The position numbers and the translations under genes are program-made. Below, piece by piece: positions 6,750 to 14,842 of a stretch of DNA of 22,576 nt. Source of the stretch: Eggerthellaceae bacterium (lineage in GTDB: Bacteria > Actinomycetota > Coriobacteriia > Coriobacteriales > Eggerthellaceae); assembly GCA_900753095.1 (NCBI GenBank), contig CAADXT010000167.1:1-22576 (forward strand), given 5' to 3'. How positions within the stretch are numbered: position 1 is the first letter of the stretch; each line of letters begins with the position of its first letter. Below the pieces are notes generated by a model. It was given only the letters and a program-made list of their open reading frames with translations, was not told the DNA's origin and made no database searches.

Positions 6750-9029
6750 ATGGCAAACGATCAGCTTGAATTCTTCGCTACCTGCCCGCAGGGGTTTGAG
6801 CATATCCTGGCCGATGAGCTGAAGCGTCTGCGTGCGCAGAGCGTGCGCCCTTTGAAGGGCGGCGTGGCGTTTTTCGGCAGCAAGGTGGAAGGCTATCGCG
6901 TGTGCCTGTGGTCACGCATCGCATCGCGTGTTTTGCGGGTTATGGGCCGCGTTGAGGCTTACAGCGCGGAGGCTCTCTACGATGGCGTGAAGGCGCTTCC
7001 GTGGGCCACTGTGGTGGGCGAGGGCGCAACCATCGCCGTTAGCGCACGCGGCACCAACGATGCTCTTCGCAATACGCAGTTCATCGGTTTGAAGGTCAAG
7101 GACGCGGTCTGCGACCGCCTGCGCGATGCGCGCGGCAAGCGCCCCGACGTGCAGCCTCAGCGTCCCAGCGTGCCCATCTGGGTGTCGCTTCACGGCAAGA
7201 AGGCAACGGTTTCCATCGACTATGCTGGCGAATCGCTCCATCGTCGCGGTTATCGCGTTCCCGGGGAAAGCGTTGAGGCGCCCTTGAAGGAAGCGCTTGC
7301 CGCCGGCATGCTCGTGTGGGGCGGTTGGGACCGCGTTGCGGCTCCGGCCCTTCGCCGCAGCCGTGCAGAGCACGTCGGCGATGCAAAGCCGGCGGAAGCT
7401 CCCGTGTTCGTCGATCCTGCCTGCGGCAGCGGCACGCTGGTTCTCGAGGCTGCCATGATGGCAACCGATAGGGCTCCTGGCCTTTCGCGCGATTATTGGG
7501 GCTTCGAGGGTTGCGCTGATTTCGATGCGGATGCCTTCGACGACTTGCTGGCCGACGCCGATGAGCGCTTCGAGCGCGGTCTGGAAGGCGCGCCGAAATT
7601 GTTCGGCTTCGACATCGATTCGCAAGCGGTGGGCATCGCGCGCGGCAACGCACGGCGTTTGGGCTTTGCCAAGCTGGTCGCGTTCGGATGTGCCGATTGC
7701 GCCGACTTGGAAAACTCCCTTCAGCAAAACGAGGTTGCCCTTGATCAGCGCGGTTTCATCGCTGTAAACCCGCCGTACGGCGTGCGCCTTCTGGCTCACG
7801 GCCTGGAAGGCTTCTACAACCACCTTTCCAAGGGGCTGCGCAATTTCCCCAGTTCATGGGAAATGGTGGTTATCACGCCCGATGAGGATTTCGACGCCTC
7901 GGTGGGCTTCGAAGCGCAAAATGCGCAGCCTGCGTACAACGGTGCCATCGAGGCAACGCTGCGCAGCTACCGCTTGGGCCACACTACCCTTATCGAAGCG
8001 CCTCTGGTTACGCTTGAGGGCGTTGAGGTGAAGGTGGATGTAACGTCCGATCATGCGCTGCAATTCGCGGCACGTTTGCGCAAAATGGCCAAAGCTCGCC
8101 GTAAATGGGCGAAGAAGAACGGTGTTCACGCATACCGCATCTACGATGCCGATTTGCCCGATTATTCCGTTGCCGTGGACGTATTCGAGGAGGCAGGCAC
8201 GGGCAATGCGAACCTGCTTATCACCGAATACCAAGCACCTAAGGAAATCGATCCGTTGAAGGCGCTTCATCGCTTCAAAGATGTATGCGCCGTTGCCCCG
8301 GTGCTGTTGGGCATTCCGGAAGAGCGTGTGTTCACTCGCGTGCGCCGTCAGGCGAAGGGCGGCTCCCAGTATCGCAAGCAGGAGCACGTTTCCCATCGCA
8401 TCGTCGTTGAGGAAGCGGGGCACTCCTTCGAGCTCGACCTTTCGGGCTATTTGGACACGGGCCTGTTCCTTGATCACCGCATCACGCGCGGCATGGTGGG
8501 GAAGATGGCAGCCCACAAGCGCTTCCTTAACCTGTTTGCTTACACCGGCACGGCAACGGTATATGCCGCTGCAGGTGGCGCGGCTTCAACCACCACGGTC
8601 GACATGAGCCAGACCTACCTCGACTGGGCGAAGCGCAACATGAAGATGGCGGGCTTTACCGGGCATGCGCACCGTTTTGTGCGCGCCGATGTCCTCTCCT
8701 GGATCGAACGCGCCGCCGAGGAGGAAGCGGAGAGCTACGACTTGGTGTTCCTCGACCCTCCCACGTTCTCGAACTCGAAGACCATGGGCGAGCGTACCTG
8801 GGACATTCAGCGCGACCATGCCGAGCTTCTTCGCTTGGTGCGTCGCCTTCTTGCCCCAGGCGGCTCCATCGTGTTCTCCGGCAACTTGCGCTCGTTCAAG
8901 CTCGATGAGCTGAAGGTGCGCTCATGTGGGCTGGGCATTGAGAACGTTACCGCCCAATCCATCCCCGAGGATTTTTCGCGCAATCCCCGCATCCACTTCT
9001 GCTACGTGCTTACCGACCTGCGAGGGTAG
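6750..9029 (+). CDS. rlmL: Bifunctional 23S rRNA methyltransferase RlmKL (m2G2445 / m7G2069)
   Basis: A fusion of two methyltransferases that modify 23S rRNA near the peptidyl-transferase region during 50S assembly, using S-adenosylmethionine. The 759-residue protein has an N-terminal ferredoxin-like/THUMP region (about residues 1-165), an RlmL catalytic domain with SAM motif VFVDPACGSGTLVLEAAMM (about 215-233) and the guanine-N2 motif NPPYG (340-344), then a C-terminal RlmK domain with SAM motif LNLFAYTGTATVYAAAGGA (about 591-609) and catalytic-loop motif LDPPTFSNSK (about 668-677). Length is close to E. coli RlmL (about 700). ATG 6750 is chosen because AAGGAG lies six bases upstream and the N terminus LEFFATCPQGFEHILADEL fits; an in-frame extension to 6699 lacks support. 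The permease gene follows after 12 bp. High confidence. Confidence 0.95.
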   Translation: MANDQLEFFATCPQGFEHILADELKRLRAQSVRPLKGGVAFFGSKVEGYRVCLWSRIASRVLRVMGRVEAYSAEALYDGVKALPWATVVGEGATIAVSARGTNDALRNTQFIGLKVKDAVCDRLRDARGKRPDVQPQRPSVPIWVSLHGKKATVSIDYAGESLHRRGYRVPGESVEAPLKEALAAGMLVWGGWDRVAAPALRRSRAEHVGDAKPAEAPVFVDPACGSGTLVLEAAMMATDRAPGLSRDYWGFEGCADFDADAFDDLLADADERFERGLEGAPKLFGFDIDSQAVGIARGNARRLGFAKLVAFGCADCADLENSLQQNEVALDQRGFIAVNPPYGVRLLAHGLEGFYNHLSKGLRNFPSSWEMVVITPDEDFDASVGFEAQNAQPAYNGAIEATLRSYRLGHTTLIEAPLVTLEGVEVKVDVTSDHALQFAARLRKMAKARRKWAKKNGVHAYRIYDADLPDYSVAVDVFEEAGTGNANLLITEYQAPKEIDPLKALHRFKDVCAVAPVLLGIPEERVFTRVRRQAKGGSQYRKQEHVSHRIVVEEAGHSFELDLSGYLDTGLFLDHRITRGMVGKMAAHKRFLNLFAYTGTATVYAAAGGAASTTTVDMSQTYLDWAKRNMKMAGFTGHAHRFVRADVLSWIERAAEEEAESYDLVFLDPPTFSNSKTMGERTWDIQRDHAELLRLVRRLLAPGGSIVFSGNLRSFKLDELKVRSCGLGIENVTAQSIPEDFSRNPRIHFCYVLTDLRG

Positions 9030-9041
9030 GGCACCTCGACG

Positions 9042-10178
9042 ATGCTGGACAAGCTCAGGGCCTTTGTCTCGGAGGAAGCGGTGCTTGTCGTGGCCGTTGC
9101 GGCGGCTGCGCTTTCGTGCGCACTGATCCCGTTTGACGGGGCGTACGCTTCCTATATCGACTGGCGCACGCTCGCGCTGCTATTCAGCCTGATGGCGGTG
9201 GTCACGGGCTTGCGCTTCTTGGGCGTTATGCGCCTTGCCGGGCAGTGGGTTGTCTCACATGCCTCTTCGGCGCGAGCGTTGGGCCTGCTTTTGGTGGTGC
9301 TCGCCTTCTTCAGCTCGATGGCGGTAACCAACGATGTGGCCCTGATCACTTTCGTTCCCTTGGCTTTGGTGGTGCTTTCCGAGGCTCGCTTGGAGCGCTT
9401 CGCGGCCCCTGTTGTGGTCTTGATGACCGTTGCTGCCAACTTGGGGAGCATGCTATTGCCGGTGGGAAACCCGCAGAATCTCTACTTGTATCAAGCCTCG
9501 GGCATGAGTTTCTCTCAGTTTGCCCTGCTTATGGCCCCTGCATCGCTTCTTTCCCTGGTTCTGTTGGCGGCTTCGGCGCTTTGGGTGCTTCGCGGCGGCA
9601 CGGGCAAGAGCGAGCGCAGGGTATTCCATATGCCTGGTAAGCCCTCTACGTCGAGCATCTGCCTGCTTGTTGGGTACCTGGTCTTGTTCGCGCTGTGCTT
9701 TTTGGCAGTTGCGGGGCTTGTAGATGCGTTCATCTTGGCACCGGTCGTGGCGGTGCTGATGCTTGCGTTCGACAGGCGCGCATTGCTGAAAGTCGATTGC
9801 GGTTTGCTGCTCACCTTCGTTGCGCTCTTCGTATTCGTTGGCAATATGGCCCGCGTTCCCGCGGTGTCGGACTTGCTCTCTGCGACGGTCGGCGCGGCGC
9901 CGTTCTATGCTGCCGTATGCTCCAGCCAGCTGATAAGCAACGTGCCTGCCGCCGTGCTGCTCTCGGGGTTCACCGAAAACTGGCCGGCGCTTATCGTCGG
10001 CACGAACATAGGGGGCCTCGGAACGCCCATCGCCTCTATGGCAAGCCTGATCTCGTTCAAAATAGCCACGGCGTCAGGCATGGTGGGGAAGGCACGCTAC
10101 CTTGCGGTGTTCGCGGCATGGAATGCGGCCTTCCTTGTTGCGCTGTGCGTGGCGAATGCGGTTTTTGGGTGGGCTTGA
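9042..10178 (+). CDS. ArsB/NhaD (ion transporter) superfamily membrane permease
   Basis: A polytopic inner-membrane protein of 378 residues with about ten hydrophobic segments. Two half-sites typical of the CitMHS/ArsB/NhaD superfamily are visible: SMAVTNDVALITFVPLALVVL (about residues 92-112) and SNVPAAVLLSGFTENWPALIVGTNIGGLGTPIASMASLISFKI (about 303-345), where paired re-entrant loops bind ion and substrate. Transported species could be dicarboxylate, arsenite or Na+/H+; the sequence does not decide. It is shorter than typical ArsB or NhaD (about 420-480 residues). It starts at ATG 9042, 12 bp after the rlmKL stop, without a clear Shine-Dalgarno sequence, so it is probably read from the same transcript. 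The next gene is convergent. A weak 8-bp hairpin with a 2-nt bulge (10245-10268) lies in the 99-bp convergent gap. Confidence 0.85.
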   Translation: MLDKLRAFVSEEAVLVVAVAAAALSCALIPFDGAYASYIDWRTLALLFSLMAVVTGLRFLGVMRLAGQWVVSHASSARALGLLLVVLAFFSSMAVTNDVALITFVPLALVVLSEARLERFAAPVVVLMTVAANLGSMLLPVGNPQNLYLYQASGMSFSQFALLMAPASLLSLVLLAASALWVLRGGTGKSERRVFHMPGKPSTSSICLLVGYLVLFALCFLAVAGLVDAFILAPVVAVLMLAFDRRALLKVDCGLLLTFVALFVFVGNMARVPAVSDLLSATVGAAPFYAAVCSSQLISNVPAAVLLSGFTENWPALIVGTNIGGLGTPIASMASLISFKIATASGMVGKARYLAVFAAWNAAFLVALCVANAVFGWA

Positions 10179-10277
10179 GCGCCAAGAGGCGTTGCTTTAT
10201 CGACCAAGCTGCACTTGATGCTTGAACTGCGCTTTGGCCCATACGGACCTTAAAACTCTAAGGTGTCCTATCTGCGC

Positions 10278-11558
10278 CTATGCCTTGCCTCCGCGCAGCA
10301 AGGCGTCAACCAGCTCGTTGTCTTCCTTGCTGGGCGAGCCCAGGGGGAGCCCGCAGGCCTCGAAGAAGTGGCTGCCGGCAAACTGGCGCGCGCGGAACGA
10401 GCCATGGACGCCATCGTCGAGGTAGCGAATGCGACTGCGGCAGTCGGTGGTGCCGCAGAACAGCAGGCCGTGGTTGCCGATGTAGCGCGCGTAGGTTTCC
10501 GTCTCCGACCACAGCATCACGCCCGCCATGTTCTCCAGCTCGTAGGCAACCGCGTAGTTCGTCCAGCTTATCGCGCGTGCGCGCACGTAGCGGTCAAGGA
10601 GCGACGCCATGCGGGTAACGCGGCGAAGCGTCTCGGTGGCACCGATGAAGCGCGCATCGGCGGGAACCTCGATGCCAAGTTGGGCAATCTGTCGCAGCGC
10701 CTCGTCCTGAAGGCTTCGATCGAGCATCACACCGGGCACGGTGAGCTTCATCGACTCGTCGGGAAACAGCTCGATGGACGAATGGATAGAGCTTCCCGGG
10801 ATGTCCTTCGAGGTGCGGAAGATGAGCGAGTCGTGGGCATGCTGCACGTGACAGATCATGCCCTGCTGGGCAAAAGCGTTTCGCATAGCAACTACATGGC
10901 TTTCCTGAGCCGCTCTAGAGGGCGTGTCAGCGGCGTGGCGCCCCATTCGGTACAAGTACAGGCTGAATAGCGGCAGCGGCGCTTCTGAGGCCGAGCCATC
11001 GCGTGAGCTGCAGGGCGAGTCGGCGGGGTACCATACGGTGCGCTGGCAGTACTCGCGGATCTCCTGCGCGCGCTTGGTCGCCTTGCCGTACAGCTCCACG
11101 AGCGCCGATCCCAGTGCCGGGCCCGAAGTGGAGCCTTCTCGGATCTCCACGATGCCGTCGGCAACGTAGGGAGGGAAGTCCCCTTCGTATACCTGCACCA
11201 CCACAACGCCTTGGGCTGGGTTTGCTGGATCGGCTATGAAGCGCGTGTCGAATCGGGGCGTGGGGAACACGTGGTGGCGGCATAGCTCACCGAAAATCTG
11301 CGAGAAGTCGGCGGGTCGTTTCGGGATAGGGCACACCGCCTTGTCGTCGTCGGCGATGCCGATAATCAGCCAACCGCCGTGTGAGTTGGCGAACGATGCG
11401 ATGATCTTGGGCACCTTCACGCGCACGTTCTCGTTCCAGGTGCGCTTGAATTCCAGGGCAAAGCCCTCTTCCAGTTCCTTGAGCTGGGCAAGGTCGGCGT
11501 ACGTTACCTCGTCAAGCTCTTTTGGCTGGCCCTGCTCATTGCGAAACGGACTGTACAT
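10278..11558 (-). CDS. AlbA_2 (Schlafen-like) domain protein
   Basis: A 426-residue protein with an N-terminal AlbA_2/Schlafen-type domain (about residues 28-155): LEEGFALEFKRTWNENVRVKVPKIIASFANSHGGWLIIGIADD carries the ExKR-like strand and the FANSxGGxLxIGI core that defines the family. The domain occurs in nucleic-acid-binding and putative transcription-regulatory proteins and sometimes in phage-defence loci. The long C-terminal part (about 160-426) is not recognised; it contains MLWSETETYARYIGNHGLLFCGT (near residues 350-370) and no ATPase motif of the usual AAA_4 type. The start at 11558 (ATG on the minus strand) is preceded by AAGGGGAG. It is the last of three minus-strand genes but is 126 bp from the GNAT gene upstream, so it may have its own promoter. 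Function unknown; domain call confident. Confidence 0.8.
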   Translation of the reverse strand: MYSPFRNEQGQPKELDEVTYADLAQLKELEEGFALEFKRTWNENVRVKVPKIIASFANSHGGWLIIGIADDDKAVCPIPKRPADFSQIFGELCRHHVFPTPRFDTRFIADPANPAQGVVVVQVYEGDFPPYVADGIVEIREGSTSGPALGSALVELYGKATKRAQEIREYCQRTVWYPADSPCSSRDGSASEAPLPLFSLYLYRMGRHAADTPSRAAQESHVVAMRNAFAQQGMICHVQHAHDSLIFRTSKDIPGSSIHSSIELFPDESMKLTVPGVMLDRSLQDEALRQIAQLGIEVPADARFIGATETLRRVTRMASLLDRYVRARAISWTNYAVAYELENMAGVMLWSETETYARYIGNHGLLFCGTTDCRSRIRYLDDGVHGSFRARQFAGSHFFEACGLPLGSPSKEDNELVDALLRGGKA

Positions 11559-11684
11559 GATGCTCCCCTTATCCTCATGGGTACATCATAACGTGTTAAA
11601 GAGCGTACGGGTTGCATCCCCCTCCGCTTGCGTCCCAGGGTATGGGGCGAGTATCTCTTCGGGACGTATCGTTTCAACGTTCGG

Positions 11685-12143
11685 CTAATCGGTGCGATAC
11701 TCCATCTGCATATCGGCTTTTTCGGCGCCCCACCGTTCCTTTTCCAGGGGGACTTCCTTAAACCCAAGCTTGCGGTATATGCCCAAAGCGTGCTTCAGGC
11801 CGCTGCAGGAAACCAAGACGAGCTTCACGGCCCCTTTGCCCAGCGCGTAGTCCATGCAGGCCTTGAACACGGCCGTTCCTGCCCCGGTTCCCGTGTACTG
11901 TCCTTTTGCGGCGAATTTGCAGAGTTCCCAGCTGCCATCGGGGAGAGGAATGGTCATGCAGGTTGCCAGCACCTCGCCCTCTTCTACGGCGAAAAACACC
12001 ATGCCCCCGCCTTCGATGAGCTTCTCGACGTTTTCGATTTGATCCCTATCGCACGGCTCGATCCAGTAGAAGCGTTTCAGCCATGCGAGGTTCAGCGCCT
12101 CGAAATCTTTTCGGAATTCCTTTTTGTAGGGAACGATCTGCAT
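11685..12143 (-). CDS. GNAT-family N-acetyltransferase
   Basis: A 152-residue acetyl-CoA-dependent transferase of the GNAT fold. Motif A is seen as KGQYTGTGAGTAVFKACMDYAL (about residues 84-105), the Q-x-x-G-x-G/A pyrophosphate-binding loop, followed by the motif B strand VKLVLVSCSGLKHALGIYRKLGFKEV with the typical A-x-x-x-Y-x-x-x-GF. The N-terminal part (VPYKKEFRKDFEALNLAWL) resembles small-molecule or peptide acetyltransferases. The acceptor cannot be told. ATG 12143 on the minus strand is preceded by AAAGGAG. The upstream 113-bp gap to the LysR gene contains a dense set of overlapping palindromes (12213-12248) that may carry this gene's control site. Confidence 0.9.
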   Translation of the reverse strand: MQIVPYKKEFRKDFEALNLAWLKRFYWIEPCDRDQIENVEKLIEGGGMVFFAVEEGEVLATCMTIPLPDGSWELCKFAAKGQYTGTGAGTAVFKACMDYALGKGAVKLVLVSCSGLKHALGIYRKLGFKEVPLEKERWGAEKADMQMEYRTD

Positions 12144-12212
12144 TGCTGCTCCTTTGCTTTTGCTTGCATGGTGGAAATGGTAAGCAGAGGAGTATGATTA
12201 GGAAAATTACTG

Positions 12213-12248
12213 TTAAGCAAATTGCTATTAGCAACGCTAATCGAAGTT
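12213..12248 (-). promoter_or_regulatory. Overlapping palindromes upstream of the GNAT gene
   Basis: Three overlapping inverted repeats: AGCAA-A-TTGCT (12216-12226), TTGCT-ATT-AGCAA (12222-12234) and TTAGC-AAC-GCTAA (12228-12240). The block ends with TAATCGAAGTT (12238-12248), an 11-mer repeated at 13161-13171 on the other side of the LysR gene. It is a candidate operator, possibly for that LysR protein. Confidence 0.4.
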
Positions 12249-12256
12249 GTGCAGCG

Positions 12257-13132
12257 CTAGGGCAGGTCGTCTTTGTGCTCTCGGACAAGCTCGATAAAAC
12301 GCTTCGAGGCAATGGGGAGCTTCGACTCGTTTTCGTACACAAGGGCCATCGTCCGCAAGACGGGTGGCTCCGTTGGCCTTTTGACCAGTTCGTAAGGGCA
12401 TTTTTTCATGATCAGATCGGCCATTATGCTTATGCCTAGGCCCTGCTCGACCATCGACATGATCGAATAATCGTCGTGAATGGTGTATTTGATGTTAGGG
12501 GAAAGCCCTGCGGTCCTAAAGGCTTCCAGCGGTTCGGAGTAATTGCCCTCTTCAAGGAGTATGAAGGGCTCTTTTGCGAGGTCTGCAAGCGGAATCGTTG
12601 GCAGGTTGGCTAGGCGATGGTCCTTTGGTAGCACGGCGGACATAGGGGCTGTTTTCAGCGGCTCAGCTTTTAGTGTGGTTCCGCAGAGCGGGTTTATGAA
12701 GCCGAAGTCGACCTTTCCCTGCTTTATCCACTCGGGGATAAGTGAGTAGTCTCCTTGATGGATAATGAACTGCACGTGAGGGTGCTTCTGTTCAAATTCT
12801 CTGATGAGGGGAGGCAACCAATGGGCTGAAACGCTGGCGACGGTTCCCATTCGCACGGTGCCCGATTCCAAGCCGTTTATTTCCGCTGCCCGCTCGTTAA
12901 GTGCTTGGTCGGCGGACAACACTTTTTCGACAAGGGGGTAAAGGCGCTTGCCCTCTAACGTGAGCTCGCATCCCGAACGCGAGCGGTTTAAGATGCGAAA
13001 TCCCATTTCCGATTCGAGCGAGCCTATCATCTGGCTTAGCGCGGATTGCGTGTAGCCTAGCTCCTCTGCTGCTTTGGTCATGTTCCCACGCTTGACTATC
13101 GTTTCAAGGGCAAGGTATCTCCTGGTGTCCAT
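12257..13132 (-). CDS. LysR-family transcriptional regulator
   Basis: A 291-residue DNA-binding regulator. The N-terminal winged helix-turn-helix (residues 1-60) reads MDTRRYLALETIVKRGNMTKAAEELGYTQSALSQMIGSLESEMGFRILNR, the textbook LysR pattern. The remaining part (about 88-290) is a periplasmic-binding-protein-like effector domain (GTVRMGTVASVSAHWLPPLIREFEQKHPHV). The start is ATG 13132 on the minus strand; its Shine-Dalgarno sequence is weak. It is divergent from the PhzF-family gene with 116 bp between starts, and that gap carries two palindromes suited to LysR binding, so autoregulation and control of the PhzF gene are likely (inference). The effector is unknown. Confidence 0.95.
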   Translation of the reverse strand: MDTRRYLALETIVKRGNMTKAAEELGYTQSALSQMIGSLESEMGFRILNRSRSGCELTLEGKRLYPLVEKVLSADQALNERAAEINGLESGTVRMGTVASVSAHWLPPLIREFEQKHPHVQFIIHQGDYSLIPEWIKQGKVDFGFINPLCGTTLKAEPLKTAPMSAVLPKDHRLANLPTIPLADLAKEPFILLEEGNYSEPLEAFRTAGLSPNIKYTIHDDYSIMSMVEQGLGISIMADLIMKKCPYELVKRPTEPPVLRTMALVYENESKLPIASKRFIELVREHKDDLP

Positions 13133-13158
13133 GGATGCTTACACTTTCATTAGAAATG

Positions 13159-13174
13159 CTTAATCGAAGTTAAG
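13159..13174. promoter_or_regulatory. Palindrome CTTAA-N6-TTAAG, candidate LysR site
   Basis: CTTAA (13159-13163) and TTAAG (13170-13174) flank TCGAAG in the LysR/PhzF divergent gap, 27 bp from the LysR start. It includes TAATCGAAGTT, which also occurs at 12238-12248. Confidence 0.45.
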
Positions 13175-13201
13175 ATACTTTTGCTTTATTGATAAATCTA
13201 T

Positions 13202-13222
13202 ATGCACGATAGTTTATTGCAT
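13202..13222. promoter_or_regulatory. ATGCA-N11-TGCAT palindrome, candidate LysR box
   Basis: ATGCA (13202-13206) and TGCAT (13218-13222) are separated by 11 A/T-rich bases, the spacing of the T-N11-A LysR consensus. It lies 27 bp before the PhzF-family start. Confidence 0.45.
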
Positions 13223-13248
13223 CTGATGGAAGCATGGCAGGAGGATCA

Positions 13249-14046
13249 ATGACTATTGTTCAGTACATGGTAGATGCGTTCACAGACGTCGTTTTCAAGG
13301 GGAACCAGGCGGCGGTGTGCTGCACGGAGGCGGAGCTTGACGTTTCGTTGATGCAGAGCATCGCATGCGAGAACAACTATTCGGAAACGGCGTTTCTGGT
13401 TCCCTTTGAGGCATCCGATCAAGAGGAGGCTTGCTATAGGCTTCGTTGGTTCACACCGGGCGGGGAGATCGATCTTTGCGGGCATGCCACGCTGGCTTCC
13501 GGGTATGTTGTCTCCCATTTGCTTCGTCCGGGCGTTAAGGGCGTGAGCTTCGAAACCCGTTCCGGGCGCCTTTTCGTTGCAACGCAAGGCAAGTGGCTGA
13601 CCATGGACATGCCCGCATTCGATTTGACTCCTGTTGACGTTACCGACGCCATGGAGGAGGCTATCGGCGCTCGCCCCGTCGAGGCGTATTTGTGCCGTGA
13701 TCTGATTTGCGTCTTGGGAAGCGAAGAAGAGGTGCGCAGCGCTGCGCCTAGCATGGAGCGTGTGACAAGCTTGCCGGGACAGATGCTCTCTATAACCAGC
13801 AAAGGGTCGGAAGCTGATTGTGTTTCTCGCTCGTTTGCGCCGAAGCTGAAGGTGAACGAGGACCCTGTGTGCGGTTCGGCCCATTGTTCTTTAGCGCCTT
13901 TGTGGGGAGCGAAGCTTGGAGTTGACTCGATTCTTGCTGAACAGGCATCAGAGCGTGGCGGGATGCTTCGCTGCTTCGTTGCGGGAAATAGGGTGCGCAT
14001 ATCTGGTCGGGCGGCTTTGTATGCGAAGGCGGAGCTTTTCGTCTAA
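13249..14046 (+). CDS. PhzF-family isomerase/epimerase
   Basis: A 265-residue protein of the PhzF/diaminopimelate-epimerase fold; family members isomerise small metabolites by proton shuttling in the cytoplasm. Visible motifs are VDAFTDVVFKGNQAAVC (residues 8-24), the catalytic Glu in NYSETAF (E46), RWFTPGGEIDLCGHAT (C77, H79) and NEDPVCGSAHCSLAPLW (D205, C208). The substrate is unknown; phenazine synthesis is not implied because no phz genes are present. ATG 13249 is chosen over the in-frame ATG at 13234 because AGGAGG (13239-13244) sits four bases before it and the family N terminus starts at MTIVQYMVDAF. It is divergent from the LysR gene, which probably regulates it. Cys at both DapF-like positions is noted as an oddity. 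Confidence 0.92.
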   Translation: MTIVQYMVDAFTDVVFKGNQAAVCCTEAELDVSLMQSIACENNYSETAFLVPFEASDQEEACYRLRWFTPGGEIDLCGHATLASGYVVSHLLRPGVKGVSFETRSGRLFVATQGKWLTMDMPAFDLTPVDVTDAMEEAIGARPVEAYLCRDLICVLGSEEEVRSAAPSMERVTSLPGQMLSITSKGSEADCVSRSFAPKLKVNEDPVCGSAHCSLAPLWGAKLGVDSILAEQASERGGMLRCFVAGNRVRISGRAALYAKAELFV

Positions 14047-14132
14047 GTTGTCAGTCGTCGACAATGCGGCAGAAGAGTCGTTTCAGGCGCAAATAGAGGG
14101 TTTTTGGACATTGGTTGAGGATGAGTCTGGGG

Positions 14133-14375
14133 CTATTCGGAAACGTCCGTCTTAAGCTTGTGGGCGTTTTCGCTTGCGGCTTGCTTTTCGGCGCGGCGTT
14201 TGGCGGCGTATTCCTCTTCTATCTGCTTGGCAAACTCGTCCATCTTCGACTCGCCTTCGCTTTTGATGCCGAAAAGGGTGCGTCCGCTGGAAACGCGGGG
14301 CTTCACTTCGCCGGAAAGCTCGGTGGCCAAGGCCTGCTGAATGCGCTCCCAGCGTTTTTGGAACTCGTTGTCCAT
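14133..14375 (-). CDS. Small charged hypothetical protein (80 aa)
   Basis: Not recognised. The 80-residue product is hydrophilic, with no signal peptide or membrane segment. It is rich in Glu, Lys, Ala and Arg, and the stretch MDEFAKQIEEEYAAKRRAEKQAASENAHK (about residues 45-73) should form a long helix or coiled coil. The gene starts two bases after the stop of the phosphatase gene and its ATG is preceded by TTAGGA within the phosphatase end, so the two are translationally coupled. That tight arrangement, plus coding-like base use, argues it is real. The product might act with the phosphatase, but that is inference. Confidence 0.7.
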   Translation of the reverse strand: MDNEFQKRWERIQQALATELSGEVKPRVSSGRTLFGIKSEGESKMDEFAKQIEEEYAAKRRAEKQAASENAHKLKTDVSE

Positions 14376-14377
14376 TC

Positions 14378-14842
14378 CTAACGCCCCAAAGTGCGCTTAA
14401 GGTGCTCAACAAACGCCAGACAGCCCGCATCGATGTCTTCGTACGTGGTATCGAAATCGCCGGTGTACCATGGGTCGGCTACATCGCGTTCGCTACCAGC
14501 CCATTCCATGAGCAAGCTCAGCTTGCCGGCGGGGTCGTTGTCGAACAATCTGCGCATGTCGCGCATGTTGTAGCGGTCCATGCCAACAAGGTAGTCGAAG
14601 TGTGCATAGTCGGCCTTGGTGGCCAGGCGTGCCGCACGTGGTTCGTAGGGGATGCCGTAGCGGTCGAGGATTTCCTTGGTGCCGTAATGGGTATCGCTAC
14701 CGATCTCGTCCCGATGCATAGCAGCCGATTCAACGTGGACGGCATCGTCGAGGCCGGCCTGGCGCAAGCGCTCCTTCATAACGAACTCCGCCATAGGCGA
14801 ACGGCAGATGTTGCCATGGCACACAAAGAGGATGGATATCAA
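14378..14842 (-). CDS. Low-molecular-weight protein-tyrosine phosphatase
   Basis: A cytoplasmic phosphatase of 154 residues, the family's usual length, that removes phosphate from phosphotyrosine in proteins. The P-loop is VCHGNICRSPMAE, with nucleophile C8 and R14 in the C-x5-R-S pattern. The general acid D123 is in the conserved ADPWYTG segment. YLVGMDRYNMRDM (about residues 84-96) is also typical. The start codon is TTG at 14842 on the minus strand; it places the P-loop at the normal distance from the N terminus, and AAGGGA lies about eight bases upstream. In other bacteria such enzymes regulate kinases of polysaccharide export or stress response; no kinase is seen nearby. The 80-residue gene downstream is coupled. 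Confidence 0.95.
   Translation of the reverse strand: MISILFVCHGNICRSPMAEFVMKERLRQAGLDDAVHVESAAMHRDEIGSDTHYGTKEILDRYGIPYEPRAARLATKADYAHFDYLVGMDRYNMRDMRRLFDNDPAGKLSLLMEWAGSERDVADPWYTGDFDTTYEDIDAGCLAFVEHLKRTLGR

Noticed and set aside
11638..11650. GGGTATGGGGCGA shared with the arm of the nested inverted repeat at 6523-6535
   Set aside because: A 13-mer match between two places in a window this size is expected by chance, and no inverted partner is present here.
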